64,000 nt of DNA, from NCBI RefSeq assembly GCF_002939475.1, contig NZ_PKFQ01000001.1, forward strand, positions 186,001 to 250,000. Direction: 5' to 3'. The position numbers and the translations under genes are program-made. This stretch comes from Streptomyces cinnamoneus (GTDB lineage Bacteria > Actinomycetota > Actinomycetes > Streptomycetales > Streptomycetaceae). This document shows positions 1 to 8,455 of the stretch, one piece after another; position 1 is the stretch's first letter, and each line of letters starts with the position of its first letter. Under the pieces are notes generated by a model. It saw nothing but the letters and a program-made list of their open reading frames with translations. It searched no databases and was not told the DNA's origin.

Positions 1-226
1 TCAGGGGAAGGGCCGCGGCCGCCGCCCCGACGCCGCCCGCCACGGCGGACCAGGGGGCGAGCGTGCGCAGCACGTCGACGATGATGTCGTCCCCCTCCCA
101 CTTGGTCCTGCGGGCACGCTCGGCGAGCCAGCGCAGGACGACCCGCAGCACGAGGGCCGCGAGCAGGCCGGAGGCCAGGGCGATGCCGGCGACGATGACG
201 TCGTGGGCCGTCAGATCGCGGTTCAC
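1..226 (-). CDS. Mechanosensitive ion channel (MscS-like), N-terminal fragment
   Basis: Only the first 75 codons are present; the gene runs off the left edge. The GTG start at 226 is preceded by a purine-rich GGGAGAGGGG ribosome site. The protein begins with a hydrophobic segment (residues about 8-30), followed by a basic stretch and the motif KWEGDDIIVDVL, typical of the region before the pore-lining helix in MscS-family channels of actinomycetes. Such channels sit in the plasma membrane and open under hypo-osmotic stress. The family call rests on this short N-terminus only, so the subtype cannot be given. A TATAAG hexamer on this strand at 307-312 could belong to its promoter. Confidence 0.6.
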   Translation of the reverse strand, partial: MNRDLTAHDVIVAGIALASGLLAALVLRVVLRWLAERARRTKWEGDDIIVDVLRTLAPWSAVAGGVGAAAAALPL

Positions 227-809
227 CGGCGTCCCCTCTCCCGTCCGGAAAGCGGGGCCGCGGCCTCACATGCCGCCGCCGGAAGCCCGCAGTAACGATT
301 CGTCACTTATACCTGCCTGTCACAGAGATCACGAACGCACCGGGGTCACGAGGTGATCCGGCGCGAGGAGTCATCCTGCACCACACCCCGACCGGGCTCG
401 CACAGAGCCCTCACCATTCGGAGCCGGCGGGCTCGCCCCGGCCGTCCAGGTGGCCGGCGTCACGCTCTCCCGCCTGCTCCTCTGCTCGTCTGCCCGTCCC
501 GCTTCACTCATCCGGCGTTGATGACCAGAAGGGACATCTTCCCTCAAACCTCATGAAGGGCAGACAAGAGCAGGAGACCCCTCGCCTGTCCGGCCCGTTC
601 TCCGGGATCGTTCCCCGTCGCTCTCCGGCCGGGGTTCAGGGGCGTCGTCCCCGGCGCCACGGCGGGCGCGCACGCTGCCGGGCCGCCACGACCGTAGGGC
701 AGTGGCGCCAACTCCCTTACCCGCTCTGCCTCCAGAGCCGAAACGCACGCGCGCACCCGCGGCGTTCCGCCCTGTCCGGACGCACCCGCACCCCGCGTAC
801 GATGCACAT
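227..809. other. Intergenic region without recognisable gene
   Basis: These 583 bases separate the divergent MscS-like and DUF218 genes. Open frames exist on both strands, but they are arginine- and proline-rich, lack good ribosome sites and resemble no family I know. I see no tRNA, insertion sequence or strong hairpin. The right end probably carries the promoter of the next gene. Confidence 0.5.
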
Positions 810-1823
810 GTGATCGCCTACGCGCCAGCAGCCCTCTTCCTCGTCCTCTTCGGCATCGGCATATTGCGTGACCGCCGGCGCTTCAGCAACGCCGTGTACC
901 TCGGACTCGCCTGCATATTCATGGTGTTCGGGTTGCTTCACGTGGCCGACCGGTCCAGCGATCACGGCCACCACGCCCTGGAGTGGCTGGTGGCGGCCCT
1001 CCTGCTGATCCCCTTCCTCGGCGCCCTGGCCCTCCCGGTGTTCCTGCTGATAAACGGCGTGAAGATGATCCGGAAGGAGGGGCGGAGGCCCGCGAACCTG
1101 CTCTCCTTCCTCGCCGGCCTGGCCCTCTTCGGCCTCATGGCGCTGACGCTGGTGGCCGCCGGCACGCGGTCGCGAGGCCTGGTGATCGCCACCGGTACGA
1201 CCCTCATGATCGCCGGTTATGTGTCGTTCCTCTTCTTCTGCTTCATCGCCTACGCCTTCCTGTACGGCTGGATGAGGCCGCGCCGCGACGTCGACTTCGT
1301 CGTGGTGCTGGGCTCCGGCCTGATCGGCGGGACCAAGGTGCCGCCGCTGCTCGCCAGCCGGCTGGAGCGCGGGCGCAGGCTCTACGAGGCGCAGGCGGCG
1401 CGCGGCAACCCGCCCCTCCTCATCACGTCCGGCGGCCAGGGCCCGGACGAGAAGCTGCCCGAGGCCCACGCCATGGCCGGCTACCTCACCGACCGCGGCT
1501 TCCCCGCCGAGCACATCCGGCGGGAGGACAGGTCCCGGACGACCGAGGAGAACCTGGAGTACAGCAAGGCGATCATGGCGGCGGCCGTGCCCGACTACTC
1601 CTGTCTGATCGTCACCAACAACTTCCACGCCTTCCGGGCCGCCCTGACGGCCCGGAAGGCGGGTGTCAACGGCCAGGTCGTGGGTTCCCCGACGGCCGCG
1701 TACTTCTGGCCGAGCGCGACGATCCGGGAGTTCGCGGCCGTCTTCCTCAGCCACAAGCTCGTGAACTTCACGATCTGCGGGCTGCTCGCCCTCTTCGGCG
1801 TGCTGTCCTGGCGCCTGGGCTGA
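810..1823 (+). CDS. DUF218 (YdcF/SanA-like) membrane protein
   Basis: 337 residues. The first half is hydrophobic with about four or five membrane segments (start of protein to residue about 165). The second half is a DUF218 domain beginning near residue 170 with DFVVVLGSGL, followed by LLITSGGQGPDEKLPEA, SRTTEENLEYSKAIM and LIVTNNFHAFRA, the conserved blocks of the YdcF/SanA/ElyC family. Members are linked to envelope integrity and vancomycin tolerance in other bacteria; the chemistry is not settled. I chose the GTG at 810 rather than an upstream ATG at 702 because the extension is proline- and arginine-rich. TACGAT at 798-803 would place a transcript start at the GTG, so the mRNA is probably leaderless. 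Confidence 0.85.
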   Translation: MIAYAPAALFLVLFGIGILRDRRRFSNAVYLGLACIFMVFGLLHVADRSSDHGHHALEWLVAALLLIPFLGALALPVFLLINGVKMIRKEGRRPANLLSFLAGLALFGLMALTLVAAGTRSRGLVIATGTTLMIAGYVSFLFFCFIAYAFLYGWMRPRRDVDFVVVLGSGLIGGTKVPPLLASRLERGRRLYEAQAARGNPPLLITSGGQGPDEKLPEAHAMAGYLTDRGFPAEHIRREDRSRTTEENLEYSKAIMAAAVPDYSCLIVTNNFHAFRAALTARKAGVNGQVVGSPTAAYFWPSATIREFAAVFLSHKLVNFTICGLLALFGVLSWRLG

Positions 1824-1871
1824 CCACGCGTCGCCGCGTGGGTGGGCGGCCCCCGGACCCACCCGGACCGG

Positions 1872-2411
1872 TCAGTCCCAGGGGTTGGCGCGCTGGTCGT
1901 TGATGGCGGTCCACATGCGGGTGCCGGCGGGCACCGAGCCGTACGCCCAGAAGGTCCAGCCGCCGGTCCAGGCGAGGTCCGGGCCGTAGTGGCCGTCGTG
2001 GAATTCGGCCATCCGCCAGCCCGCGCCGAATTCCGCCTGGCAGACGCTGTCCGCGGCGTTCCTGCTGTTGAGGCGCGAGCCGCGCACGGGTCTGCTGGCC
2101 GCCACGGTGCCCTGCGCCCAGCCCGTGTAGAAGCCGGGGGTGATGCCGTCGGGAACGGGGCTGCCGTCGACCTTCAGGCACAGGACCGGCAGCACGGCGC
2201 TCGCCGGGGTGTCCCCCTGGTAGGGATTGCTGGGGCTGCCGCCCGGGCCGCCGACCTGCACGGTGCCGTCGGGGCCGTCGGCCATCTTGGCCCAGGTCAT
2301 CCCGGGGTGGGTCGCGGGAGGCGCGGCGTGCGCGGGGCTGGGGGCCAGCAGGAGCGCGGTCGCGGCCAGCGCGGCCGCGCCGGCCAGGGAGGCGAGCTTG
2401 TCAGAACGCAT
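1872..2411 (-). CDS. Secreted protein of unknown function
   Basis: 179 residues with a Sec signal peptide: MRSDK basic start, alanine/leucine core, and an AHA-type cleavage site near residue 29. The mature protein has three or four cysteines and an aromatic-rich C-terminal half containing GWRMAEFHDG, GGWTFWAYG and MWTAINDQ. Proteins of this kind occur in actinomycetes, but I cannot assign a function. The ATG at 2411 has GAGGATC in front of it. It stands alone, convergent with the DUF218 gene and about 195 bp from the LysR gene upstream, so it is probably a single transcription unit. Confidence 0.75.
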   Translation of the reverse strand: MRSDKLASLAGAAALAATALLLAPSPAHAAPPATHPGMTWAKMADGPDGTVQVGGPGGSPSNPYQGDTPASAVLPVLCLKVDGSPVPDGITPGFYTGWAQGTVAASRPVRGSRLNSRNAADSVCQAEFGAGWRMAEFHDGHYGPDLAWTGGWTFWAYGSVPAGTRMWTAINDQRANPWD

Positions 2412-2606
2412 GGCGGATCCTCACGGATGGATGACGGGACGTCCGGCGTTCGTTCCTGGTGTCGGAGCGAGCATTCTGTACGCTCTTCACGCCTCCTCCA
2501 CAGCCGGGAACCGGTCAACAACGAGCGCGACCGTCCACGCGTCGACGCCCGCCACCGATGTGCCGCCCGGCGAACCGGGCCAGAGACGTCTCGGCTTCAC
2601 TTCACG

Positions 2607-3473
2607 TCACTGGCTCACCAAGGTCCTCACGGCTGCCACGAACTCCTCCGTGCCGGGGTGCGTGGGGTGTACCGGGCGCAGCAGGTAGACGGTGGCCGCT
2701 GGTGCGTCGCTGACGCGGACGTAGCGCACGCCCGGGTGGGTCCGGCACTCCACGGTCCCCTCGGCGGCGATGCCGACCGTCCCTCCGACGGCGACGGCGT
2801 TGAGCCACTCGTCGACGTCGTGCACCTCGGTGCCGCTCGCGGGCCGCTCCTCGGGGCGCCACAGCTCTGGGCCCGAGGTGCTCACCTCACGCCACGTCAC
2901 CAGGGTCTCGCCGGCGAGCTCGGCCAGGCCGATCTCCCGTCGTCCGGCCAGCGGATGGTCGTCGGGCAGCGCGGCGAAGCGGTCCTCGCGGTAGAGGGCT
3001 TCGGCGCGCAGCCGTGGGTCGCCGGGATCCGCGCGGACCACCGCGACGTCCACGTCCCCTGTGGCCAGTCCCGCCGTGCTCTCGTCACGCCGGCGCAGTT
3101 CGAGGGGTACGTGCGGGTGCTCGCGCTGCCAGGACCGCAGCAGCGGAGTCGTGGAGCGGCCCAGCAGGGCGCAGTTGTAGCCCAGGCGCAGCGGCCGGGA
3201 GACGGCCGCGGCGTCCGCCAGGGCGGCGTCGACGCGGGCGAGGATGGCTCGTGCGTGGTCGTACAGGGTCCGTCCGGCGGACGTGAGTGCCGTCCGGCGG
3301 GACGCTCCCGTGGGGCCGCGGTCGACCAGGCGGACGCCGGTGCGCTGTTCCAACTGGGCCAGGGTCCGGGAGAGGGCCGGCTGGGTGAGGTGCAGGCGGG
3401 CGGCGGCCGCGGTGACGGTGCCTTCGTCGGCGATGGCCACCAAAGCCTTGAGGTGGCGCAGTTCCACATCCAT
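2607..3473 (-). CDS. LysR-family transcriptional regulator
   Basis: 288 residues. The N-terminal winged helix is clear: MDVELRHLKALVAI, then EGTVTAAAARLHLTQPALS and the LE...G.RL.DR signature. An effector domain follows with LRLGYNCALLG and GDVDVAVVRADP. The ATG at 3473 was chosen because the LysR fold starts exactly there, although the frame is open further upstream. TATGCT on this strand (3482-3487) lies 9 bases before the ATG, suggesting a nearly leaderless transcript. The gene is divergent from a small SDR gene at 3628, the usual arrangement for a LysR regulator and its target, so regulation of the SDR gene is likely. Confidence 0.9.
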   Translation of the reverse strand: MDVELRHLKALVAIADEGTVTAAAARLHLTQPALSRTLAQLEQRTGVRLVDRGPTGASRRTALTSAGRTLYDHARAILARVDAALADAAAVSRPLRLGYNCALLGRSTTPLLRSWQREHPHVPLELRRRDESTAGLATGDVDVAVVRADPGDPRLRAEALYREDRFAALPDDHPLAGRREIGLAELAGETLVTWREVSTSGPELWRPEERPASGTEVHDVDEWLNAVAVGGTVGIAAEGTVECRTHPGVRYVRVSDAPAATVYLLRPVHPTHPGTEEFVAAVRTLVSQ

Positions 3474-3488
3474 GCGTGCGAAGCATAG

Positions 3489-3505
3489 TGCCTGCCCAGA
3501 AGGCA
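3489..3505. promoter_or_regulatory. Candidate LysR operator
   Basis: Inverted repeat TGCCT-N7-AGGCA in the 154-bp divergent region between the LysR and SDR genes. It lies just upstream of the TATGCT hexamer of the LysR gene, so binding would fit autoregulation plus control of the divergent gene. Assignment is by position and symmetry only. Confidence 0.45.
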
Positions 3506-3627
3506 TTTCCGGGTGGGCGGCCGGGTCCGTACGGTCATGGGTGACGGCCCTTGCGGCCGCGATCCACCCAGGGTCCCGGGCGGTGAGGAGCGTGCCGCCG
3601 TGGTGACCACGACGAAAGAGAACCCTT

Positions 3628-4230
3628 GTGAAGATCCTCCTCATCGGCGCCGGCGGCACCATCGGCAGCGCCGTGCACACCACCCTCACCGGACGGGGTC
3701 ACGAGGTGGTGACCGTCGGCCGCACCAGCGGTGACGTCCGCCTCGACATGTCCGACCCGCAGGCCGTCGGCCGGCTCTACGAGCAGTGCGGGCAGGTGGA
3801 CGCGGTAGCCGTCGCGGCGGGCGACGCCGTCTTCGGGCCGCTGGACGCGCTCACCTACGACGACTTCTCCGCCACGCTGCGGGGCAAGGCGCTGAGTCAG
3901 GTGGAGCTCGTGCGCCAGGGCACGCGCCATGTCGCGCCGCGCGGCTCGTTCACCCTGGTCACCGGAGTGCTCACCCATGAGCCCGTGCCCGGTGCGGCGG
4001 CGGCCGCAGCGGCGAACGGGGCCGTGGAGGCGTTCGTCCGGGCCGCGGCGATCGAGCTGGCACCGCAACGGGTCAACGCGGTCAGCCCCGGCCTCGTCGC
4101 GGAGAGCGCCGACGCGTACGGGCAGGTCTTCCCCGGCGTGGAGCCGGTGCCCGCGGCCCGGGTGGCGACGGCGTACGTACGGGCGATCGAGGGCGCGGCG
4201 ACGGGGCAGGTGTTGCGGGTGGGGCACTAG
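3628..4230 (+). CDS. Short-chain dehydrogenase/reductase family protein (atypical)
   Basis: 200 residues. The N-terminus MKILLIGAGGTIG is a Rossmann dinucleotide-binding motif, followed by RTSGDVRLDMSD, where the cofactor side is read. The C-terminal VNAVSPGLVAES is the usual SDR segment after helix F. The catalytic Tyr-x-x-x-Lys is absent: the corresponding stretch is an alanine-rich ...GAAAAAAANGAVEAF. This occurs in a group of small SDR-like proteins, so oxidoreductase activity is uncertain. The GTG start at 3628 is about 10 bases after AAAGAG. The TAG stop lies inside a CTAG at the boundary of a MITE-like element, so the C-terminus may have been altered by the insertion. Confidence 0.85.
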   Translation: MKILLIGAGGTIGSAVHTTLTGRGHEVVTVGRTSGDVRLDMSDPQAVGRLYEQCGQVDAVAVAAGDAVFGPLDALTYDDFSATLRGKALSQVELVRQGTRHVAPRGSFTLVTGVLTHEPVPGAAAAAAANGAVEAFVRAAAIELAPQRVNAVSPGLVAESADAYGQVFPGVEPVPAARVATAYVRAIEGAATGQVLRVGH

Positions 4231-4411
4231 GGGGTGTCCGACGGGTCGGTGCCGGCCCTGCGGAGCCCGGCACGGCACCTCGCTGCGCTGTCGCATCAGC
4301 CGAGGACGCCCGGTCCGAGGCAGATGCTCCGCCGTGCGATCCTCCCCCGGCTACCGCTGGGAGGTGCCCCCAGCGGACACCGCAGGACCCGCACCGACCC
4401 ATCGGACACCC
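4231..4411. mobile_element. MITE-like element with long terminal inverted repeats
   Basis: About 181 bp bounded on both sides by CTAG (4227-4230 and 4412-4415), which looks like a target duplication of the YTAR type made by IS5-family elements. The ends form an imperfect inverted repeat of about 33 bases: the left arm runs from 4231 (GGGGTGTCCGACGGGTCGG...) and the right arm is its near complement ending at 4411. The interior contains a second palindrome (about 4345-4375) of a type common between Streptomyces genes. It has no coding capacity for a transposase. The left arm has one extra G, so the exact boundary is uncertain by a base. Confidence 0.6.
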
Positions 4412-4430
4412 CTAGGCGGATGCGTTGACC

Positions 4431-4456
4431 GGGAGCCCTCGGTTCTCAGGGCTCCC
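4431..4456. terminator. Hairpin, probable terminator
   Basis: Perfect 9-bp stem GGGAGCCCT / AGGGCTCCC with an 8-base loop and no T-run, as is usual for terminators in high-GC actinomycetes. It lies just beyond the MITE-like element and could end transcripts from either the SDR gene or the secreted protein gene. Confidence 0.5.
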
Positions 4457-4631
4457 GCGTGGGCGGCTGTGCGCGGCGTCCGTGCGAACTCCTCGATGGC
4501 CGCCGGGGTGACGGGGCGAAGAAGGCGAAGAGATCGCCGTCGGGTCGCGGAACAGCAGCGACCGGCTGGGCGGAGGCCCTCGCCCACTTCCTCAGACAGG
4601 CCCCGGGGCTGTCCGGCGACAGCCGCCGCGA
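4457..4631 (-). other. Non-coding stretch, possible degenerate gene remnant
   Basis: Read on the minus strand, two frames joined by a shift give RPDGDLFAFFAP followed by VTPAAIEEFARTP, which reads like a protein tail broken by a frameshift. Nothing upstream continues it. It may be a decayed gene piece next to the MITE-like element, or chance in GC-rich DNA. Confidence 0.2.
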
Positions 4632-5015
4632 TCAGGGTCGTGTGCAGATGGTCAGGGCTTTGACCTTCACGGTCCGGGAGCTGACGTTCTTGCCCGCCCA
4701 GACCCAGGAGTTGGCCCCTTCCTCCTGGTAGGAGTCGCTCACGCTGAGCGAGTAGGGAACGTCGGCCCGGCCGCCTCCGCCGGAGATCACTTCACCCGCC
4801 GGGCAGGCGACGATGGTGCCGAAGGTCGTGTTCGGAGGGATGTCGATGCCGGTGTCCCAGACGGGGTGAGGGGCGACGGCCGCGACCCTCTGCGGGTGTG
4901 GCGCCGGAGCGGCCTCAGGCGGTGCGGCCGCCGTCACCGAGCCACCGATGGTGAGGAACAGGGCCGCCACGCCGACCGTGGCGGCGGCACCCCGGCCCCA
5001 TGACCGTCTCTTCAT
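4632..5015 (-). CDS. Small secreted protein of unknown function
   Basis: 127 residues starting at the ATG at 5015, which is preceded by AGGAGAG at good spacing. The N-terminus MKRRSWGRG plus a hydrophobic segment and AAAPPEAAP marks a Sec signal peptide. The mature part contains ACPAGEVISGGGGR and a C-terminal cysteine (ALTICTRP). The pattern of 'C..GEV..GGG' with a final single cysteine is common in small actinomycete secreted proteins; a disulfide between the two cysteines is likely. Function is unknown. Confidence 0.75.
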   Translation of the reverse strand: MKRRSWGRGAAATVGVAALFLTIGGSVTAAAPPEAAPAPHPQRVAAVAPHPVWDTGIDIPPNTTFGTIVACPAGEVISGGGGRADVPYSLSVSDSYQEEGANSWVWAGKNVSSRTVKVKALTICTRP

Positions 5016-5056
5016 GCTCTCTCCTGACCTGAGTTGGTTCACCGGTCCCACGACGT

Positions 5057-5085
5057 GGCGAGGCTTACCGCCGGCCGGCCTCGCC
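5057..5085. terminator. Hairpin, possible terminator
   Basis: Perfect 8-bp arms GGCGAGGC / GCCTCGCC with a 13-base loop, located between two minus-strand genes. It could end transcription of the gene at 5240-5926. Confidence 0.35.
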
Positions 5086-5239
5086 AACCCGATGGTGCCG
5101 ACTCAGTGGAGGAGGACACGGCGAATTCATCAGCGAGGAGGACGTGTCGCACACAGGTCGAGCGCCATCGTCCGGCTTTCTCCCGGCTGCCGACCCGGAT
5201 CAGTTCGCCCCGGAAGACGGGCCCCCTCACCACCCCGGC

Positions 5240-5926
5240 TCACCACAGGCGGAACATCTGGACCGGGCTCCAGAGGTGATGTCCCTCGTGACTCGTGTGG
5301 AACAGGTGGCCCTCCCGGTCGAGGTGGTACCGGCCGCGCATGCCGGCTTGGTAGCCGCGCAGTCGCCGCACCGCCCGCACGGCCCCGGTGGAGCCTTCCA
5401 GCAGGTGTACGTGAACCGTGCCGTCAGGCCCTGACCCCGCATCATCCGGCGCCACGTACTTGCTCACGGCGACCACATCCGTGTCGTGCCGGAAGACACC
5501 GACGACGGTTCCCTTCGACCGCCACGTCCACCGGATGCCTTCGCCGTCGAGAGCGAAGGCGGTCAGGTGGTCGGCCGAGATGCTCCAGAGGCGGGTACGA
5601 GCGACCAGGACATCCGCCACGGCCGTCACGGGCCGGTCGTCCGCCGGCCCGTAGTCGTAGGGGAACAAGGCGAGATCTCCGTGCGGACCGTCGAGGGGTA
5701 TCCGGGCGGTCACCTGCCCACTCCCGGAGGCCAGCACCAGCATCTCGTCGGGCGTACGAGGCCCGTTGCCCCGGGCTACGAGAACGAGGGGCGCGCCGTG
5801 GACCGGAACAACCTCTGAGAGAAACGTCTCTTCCTCATCGCGCTCCACCACCCCGATCCCCGAGACAGTACGCATGCCGACGAGCCGCACCCTAGCTGCT
5901 TGCGCAGCCGCTCCGCCGGGCAGCAC
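5240..5926 (-). CDS. Hypothetical protein
   Basis: Up to 228 residues if the GTG at 5926 is used; GTG at 5890 or ATG at 5875 are equally plausible and no start has a good ribosome site. The sequence is rich in short beta-strand-like blocks (VVPVHGAPLVLVARGNG, LVLASGSGQVTARIPL, GTVHVHLLEGSTGAVRAV), suggesting a partial beta-propeller or similar beta fold, without signal peptide or membrane segment. No family recognised. It follows the lipoprotein gene at 5968 by 41 bases on the same strand, so the two may be co-transcribed. Confidence 0.55.
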   Translation of the reverse strand: MLPGGAAAQAARVRLVGMRTVSGIGVVERDEEETFLSEVVPVHGAPLVLVARGNGPRTPDEMLVLASGSGQVTARIPLDGPHGDLALFPYDYGPADDRPVTAVADVLVARTRLWSISADHLTAFALDGEGIRWTWRSKGTVVGVFRHDTDVVAVSKYVAPDDAGSGPDGTVHVHLLEGSTGAVRAVRRLRGYQAGMRGRYHLDREGHLFHTSHEGHHLWSPVQMFRLW

Positions 5927-5967
5927 CCGCGACGGGTACGCACCCCGCTAGGTCAGCCAGGCATGGG

Positions 5968-6603
5968 TCAGTAGTACCGCGGTCCCGAGTCGGTGGCCCG
6001 CACGGGCTGGGGGAAGCCCACCGGCTTCTGCCCCTTGAAAACGACTTCGCAGGCGTACGTGGACTGGGTGCCCAGCGGCGCCAGCACGGCCTTCGGGATG
6101 TCGTTGCACAGGGCGTAGTCGATGCTGTCGCGGTAGTTGCCGTAGAGCAGGCGGGCGACACCGTCGCGGGTGAGGATCCCCTGGCGCGGCGTGGCCTTGT
6201 ACTGGACCAGGTTGTCGGAGAACGCGGACTTGTCGCCGATGCTCACGTCCCACTCCACCTCCAGGCCCTCGTAGGTGGTCTTGCAGGTCACCTTGGTTCC
6301 GCTCTTCGAGCCCACGTCGGTGGGGCACTCGGCGGTGATCTCGCCCGGTGCGCCGGCCATGTCCTGGGTCTTGCGGCGCAACTCGTACGCGAGGTTCTCG
6401 CTGAACGAGGCACCGGCGGCCGGGGACGGCTTGAGCTCTCCGTCCGGCATGGTCGGCGGCTTGTCCAGCCTTTGCGGCAGCACGGTGCCGGCCGGCTTGG
6501 GCTTGGCGCCGCCACCGCCCCCGCTGGACTTCCCGCCCCCGCATCCCGTGGCCACCAGGCACATCGAACCGGCTATCAGCACTGACACGATCTTGCTCTT
6601 CAC
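5968..6603 (-). CDS. DUF4333-like lipoprotein
   Basis: 211 residues. The N-terminus has a basic start, a hydrophobic stretch and the lipobox VATGC, so it should be a membrane-anchored lipoprotein. After a glycine/serine/proline-rich linker, the domain shows ITAECPTDVGSKSGTKVTCKTTYEGLEVEWDV in pieces: a CP...G....C arrangement as in DUF4333 proteins. A second cysteine pair (YALCNDI and YACEVVF) is at the C-terminus. GTG at 6603 is preceded by GGGTGA, six bases away; GTG at 6612 is an alternative. Function is unknown; such proteins are common in actinomycete envelopes. Confidence 0.75.
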   Translation of the reverse strand: MKSKIVSVLIAGSMCLVATGCGGGKSSGGGGGAKPKPAGTVLPQRLDKPPTMPDGELKPSPAAGASFSENLAYELRRKTQDMAGAPGEITAECPTDVGSKSGTKVTCKTTYEGLEVEWDVSIGDKSAFSDNLVQYKATPRQGILTRDGVARLLYGNYRDSIDYALCNDIPKAVLAPLGTQSTYACEVVFKGQKPVGFPQPVRATDSGPRYY

Positions 6604-6734
6604 GGCCGTCACCCTAACCGAGGGAGTGGTCCGCGCCGGACCCGGCCGGCGCCGTGACGCTCCGACCCGCCCGCGTTCCCCCCACGCCACCGCCGTGCCG
6701 CGACACCTCGTTGCGGGCACGCACCATCGCCTTG

Positions 6735-7988
6735 TCACTTCCCTTTCCCGGGGACTGCCGAGGGGACGGTGATCCGGGTCATGAGCCAGGCCGCGGCCCC
6801 CAGCGCGGCGACCACCGTGGCCCAGGCGAGGTCGGCGTGCAGCAGCGCGGCGGTGGCGGCGGCCACGCCCGCCATGGACTGCTGGAGGAAGCCGCAGAGG
6901 GAGACCGCGGAGGCGCCGTGGCGGTGCTGGCTGCTCACCGCGGTGGCCATGCTGTTGGGGAACAGCACCGACTGCCCGAACGTGGTCACGCAGTACAGCG
7001 CGACGAAGACCACCAGGGCGCCGCCGTCCGGCAGGCCCGGCACCGACCACAGCACGATCATCGCGATGCCGGCCGCGGTCATCACGATCGCCCCGGCGGT
7101 CATCAGCCGACCGGAACCCACCGTGGACACCAGGCGGTTGACGGTCAGCGCCCCGGCGAAGTAGGCCGCGCCGAGGAGCAGCCCGAGGCTTCCGTACTGG
7201 TCCATGGCGAGCCCGAAGTGCTGCTGGAAGACGAACGGGCCGACCTCTTGCAGCAGCACGATCGTGGCGAACCCCGCGCCGCCCGCCAGGGCCGGCAGCA
7301 GGAACCCGCGCTGCCTGCTGATGGTGAGGCAGGTCCGCAGCACCTCCGACGGCCGCTGCACGGCACGGCTCGACTCGAACGGCACCGTGAAGGTCAGCGC
7401 CGCCGCGGCCCCGCCGATCACTGCGAGGACGACGAAGCCGGTCTCCCAGTGCGCGTACCTGCCGATGAGACCGCCGAGGAACTGGCCACCGCCCATCGCC
7501 GTGATGAACGCGATCGACAGCACCGAAAGGCGACGGGCCAGCTCATCACCGCTCCAGCGGTCACGCACCAGTATGCGGGCGATGATCGCGCTGCCACCGG
7601 CGCCGACTCCCTGGAGCGCACGCAGCACCAGCAGCCCCTCAGGAGACCGGATGAGGGCGGTCAGAGCGCTGGTGAGCACGAACAGCGCCAGCGAGGCCAG
7701 CAGCGGACCCCGGCGGCCGTACCGGTCCGCGGCCACGCCCCACACGACCACCGGAGCCGCGGCGCCGATCACGAACACCGAAATGGACAGCGCCGCATAG
7801 CTGCGGGGCATTCCGAAGTCCTCCGCTACGACGGGCAACGACGGCAGGTAAATGGTGGTCGCCATCTGGGCCATGAACACCAAGAGACAGGAGAGCGCCA
7901 TGATGCGCCGGTTGACCCGACGAATGGCGACCTCCTCTTCTTCCGTCGCCTTTTTCTCGCCGGAAGGAGAAAGTGTCTGGTCAGTCAT
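6735..7988 (-). CDS. MFS drug-efflux transporter (Bcr/CflA type)
   Basis: 417 residues with 12 predicted membrane segments. After a charged cytoplasmic N-terminus (EKKATEEEEVAIRR) the first helix begins at residue about 30. MATTIYLPSLPVVAEDF and WGVAADRYGRRGPLL (motif A) are typical of Bcr/CflA exporters, and GVGAGGSAIIARILVRD matches their motif C region. It probably exports a drug or metabolite by proton antiport. The ATG at 7988 is preceded by GGGGAGCC. The next upstream gene on the same strand is an XRE regulator, but 467 bases with two palindromes separate them, so this is probably its own transcription unit. Confidence 0.9.
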   Translation of the reverse strand: MTDQTLSPSGEKKATEEEEVAIRRVNRRIMALSCLLVFMAQMATTIYLPSLPVVAEDFGMPRSYAALSISVFVIGAAAPVVVWGVAADRYGRRGPLLASLALFVLTSALTALIRSPEGLLVLRALQGVGAGGSAIIARILVRDRWSGDELARRLSVLSIAFITAMGGGQFLGGLIGRYAHWETGFVVLAVIGGAAAALTFTVPFESSRAVQRPSEVLRTCLTISRQRGFLLPALAGGAGFATIVLLQEVGPFVFQQHFGLAMDQYGSLGLLLGAAYFAGALTVNRLVSTVGSGRLMTAGAIVMTAAGIAMIVLWSVPGLPDGGALVVFVALYCVTTFGQSVLFPNSMATAVSSQHRHGASAVSLCGFLQQSMAGVAAATAALLHADLAWATVVAALGAAAWLMTRITVPSAVPGKGK

Positions 7989-8455
7989 TCTGGCTCCCCA
8001 GGACATGGGTCGGGCGGGCGGCGTTCTCCATGCCCGTTCTCGCCGGACGAGAGTCCGGTCCGGGGTGCGGGTACGACGCAATGGCGTTACGTAGCCCTGT
8101 CGTCCCCTTGATGTTCACGCAGGAATGCACAGCCGCTCCCGAAGTCATGCGCGGTCGGTTCGAGTTCCGAGCCTGTAACCGAAGCGGAACGGGACAGACG
8201 GGTGTGACCATCGTCCATCACCGTGTGCTCCGCGAGCAGGAGGACTTTCCACGGGCCCGGTGATCAAGAGATTCGCAACTGCACGCAGCGCATGTCAACG
8301 GATTCAACCGGCAATGTTCTGCCGGTCGCGTGAGCGCGGAAGAAGGCAGGCCGCCGGAATGCAGACCGGCAGGAATCTGCCGGTCGCTGGAACCTGGAAT
8401 TCTCTGCCGCCGACGGCTGTTGAACGCGCCGTCGGCACCAGCAAGCGTTGAGGGC
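7989..8455. other. Intergenic region with paired palindromes
   Basis: 467 bases between two minus-strand genes. No credible gene is visible. The notable content is two copies of the palindrome CCGGCA-N6-TGCCGG (8308-8325 and 8366-8383). The left part should contain the promoter of the MFS gene. Confidence 0.6.
8308..8383. repeat. Two copies of CCGGCA-N6-TGCCGG palindrome
   Basis: The palindromes at 8308-8325 and 8366-8383 share the same arms and the same GTCGC-type right flank while the 6-base centre differs (atgttc, ggaatc). The centres are 58 bases apart. Conserved arms with a variable centre look like a dimeric regulator site, but they could also be folding elements at the 3' end of the XRE transcript. 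Confidence 0.55.

Noticed and set aside
544..807. Small minus-strand ORF in the first intergenic region
   Set aside because: Composition is Arg/Gly/Pro-rich, there is no ribosome site, and another frame of the same stretch is equally open.
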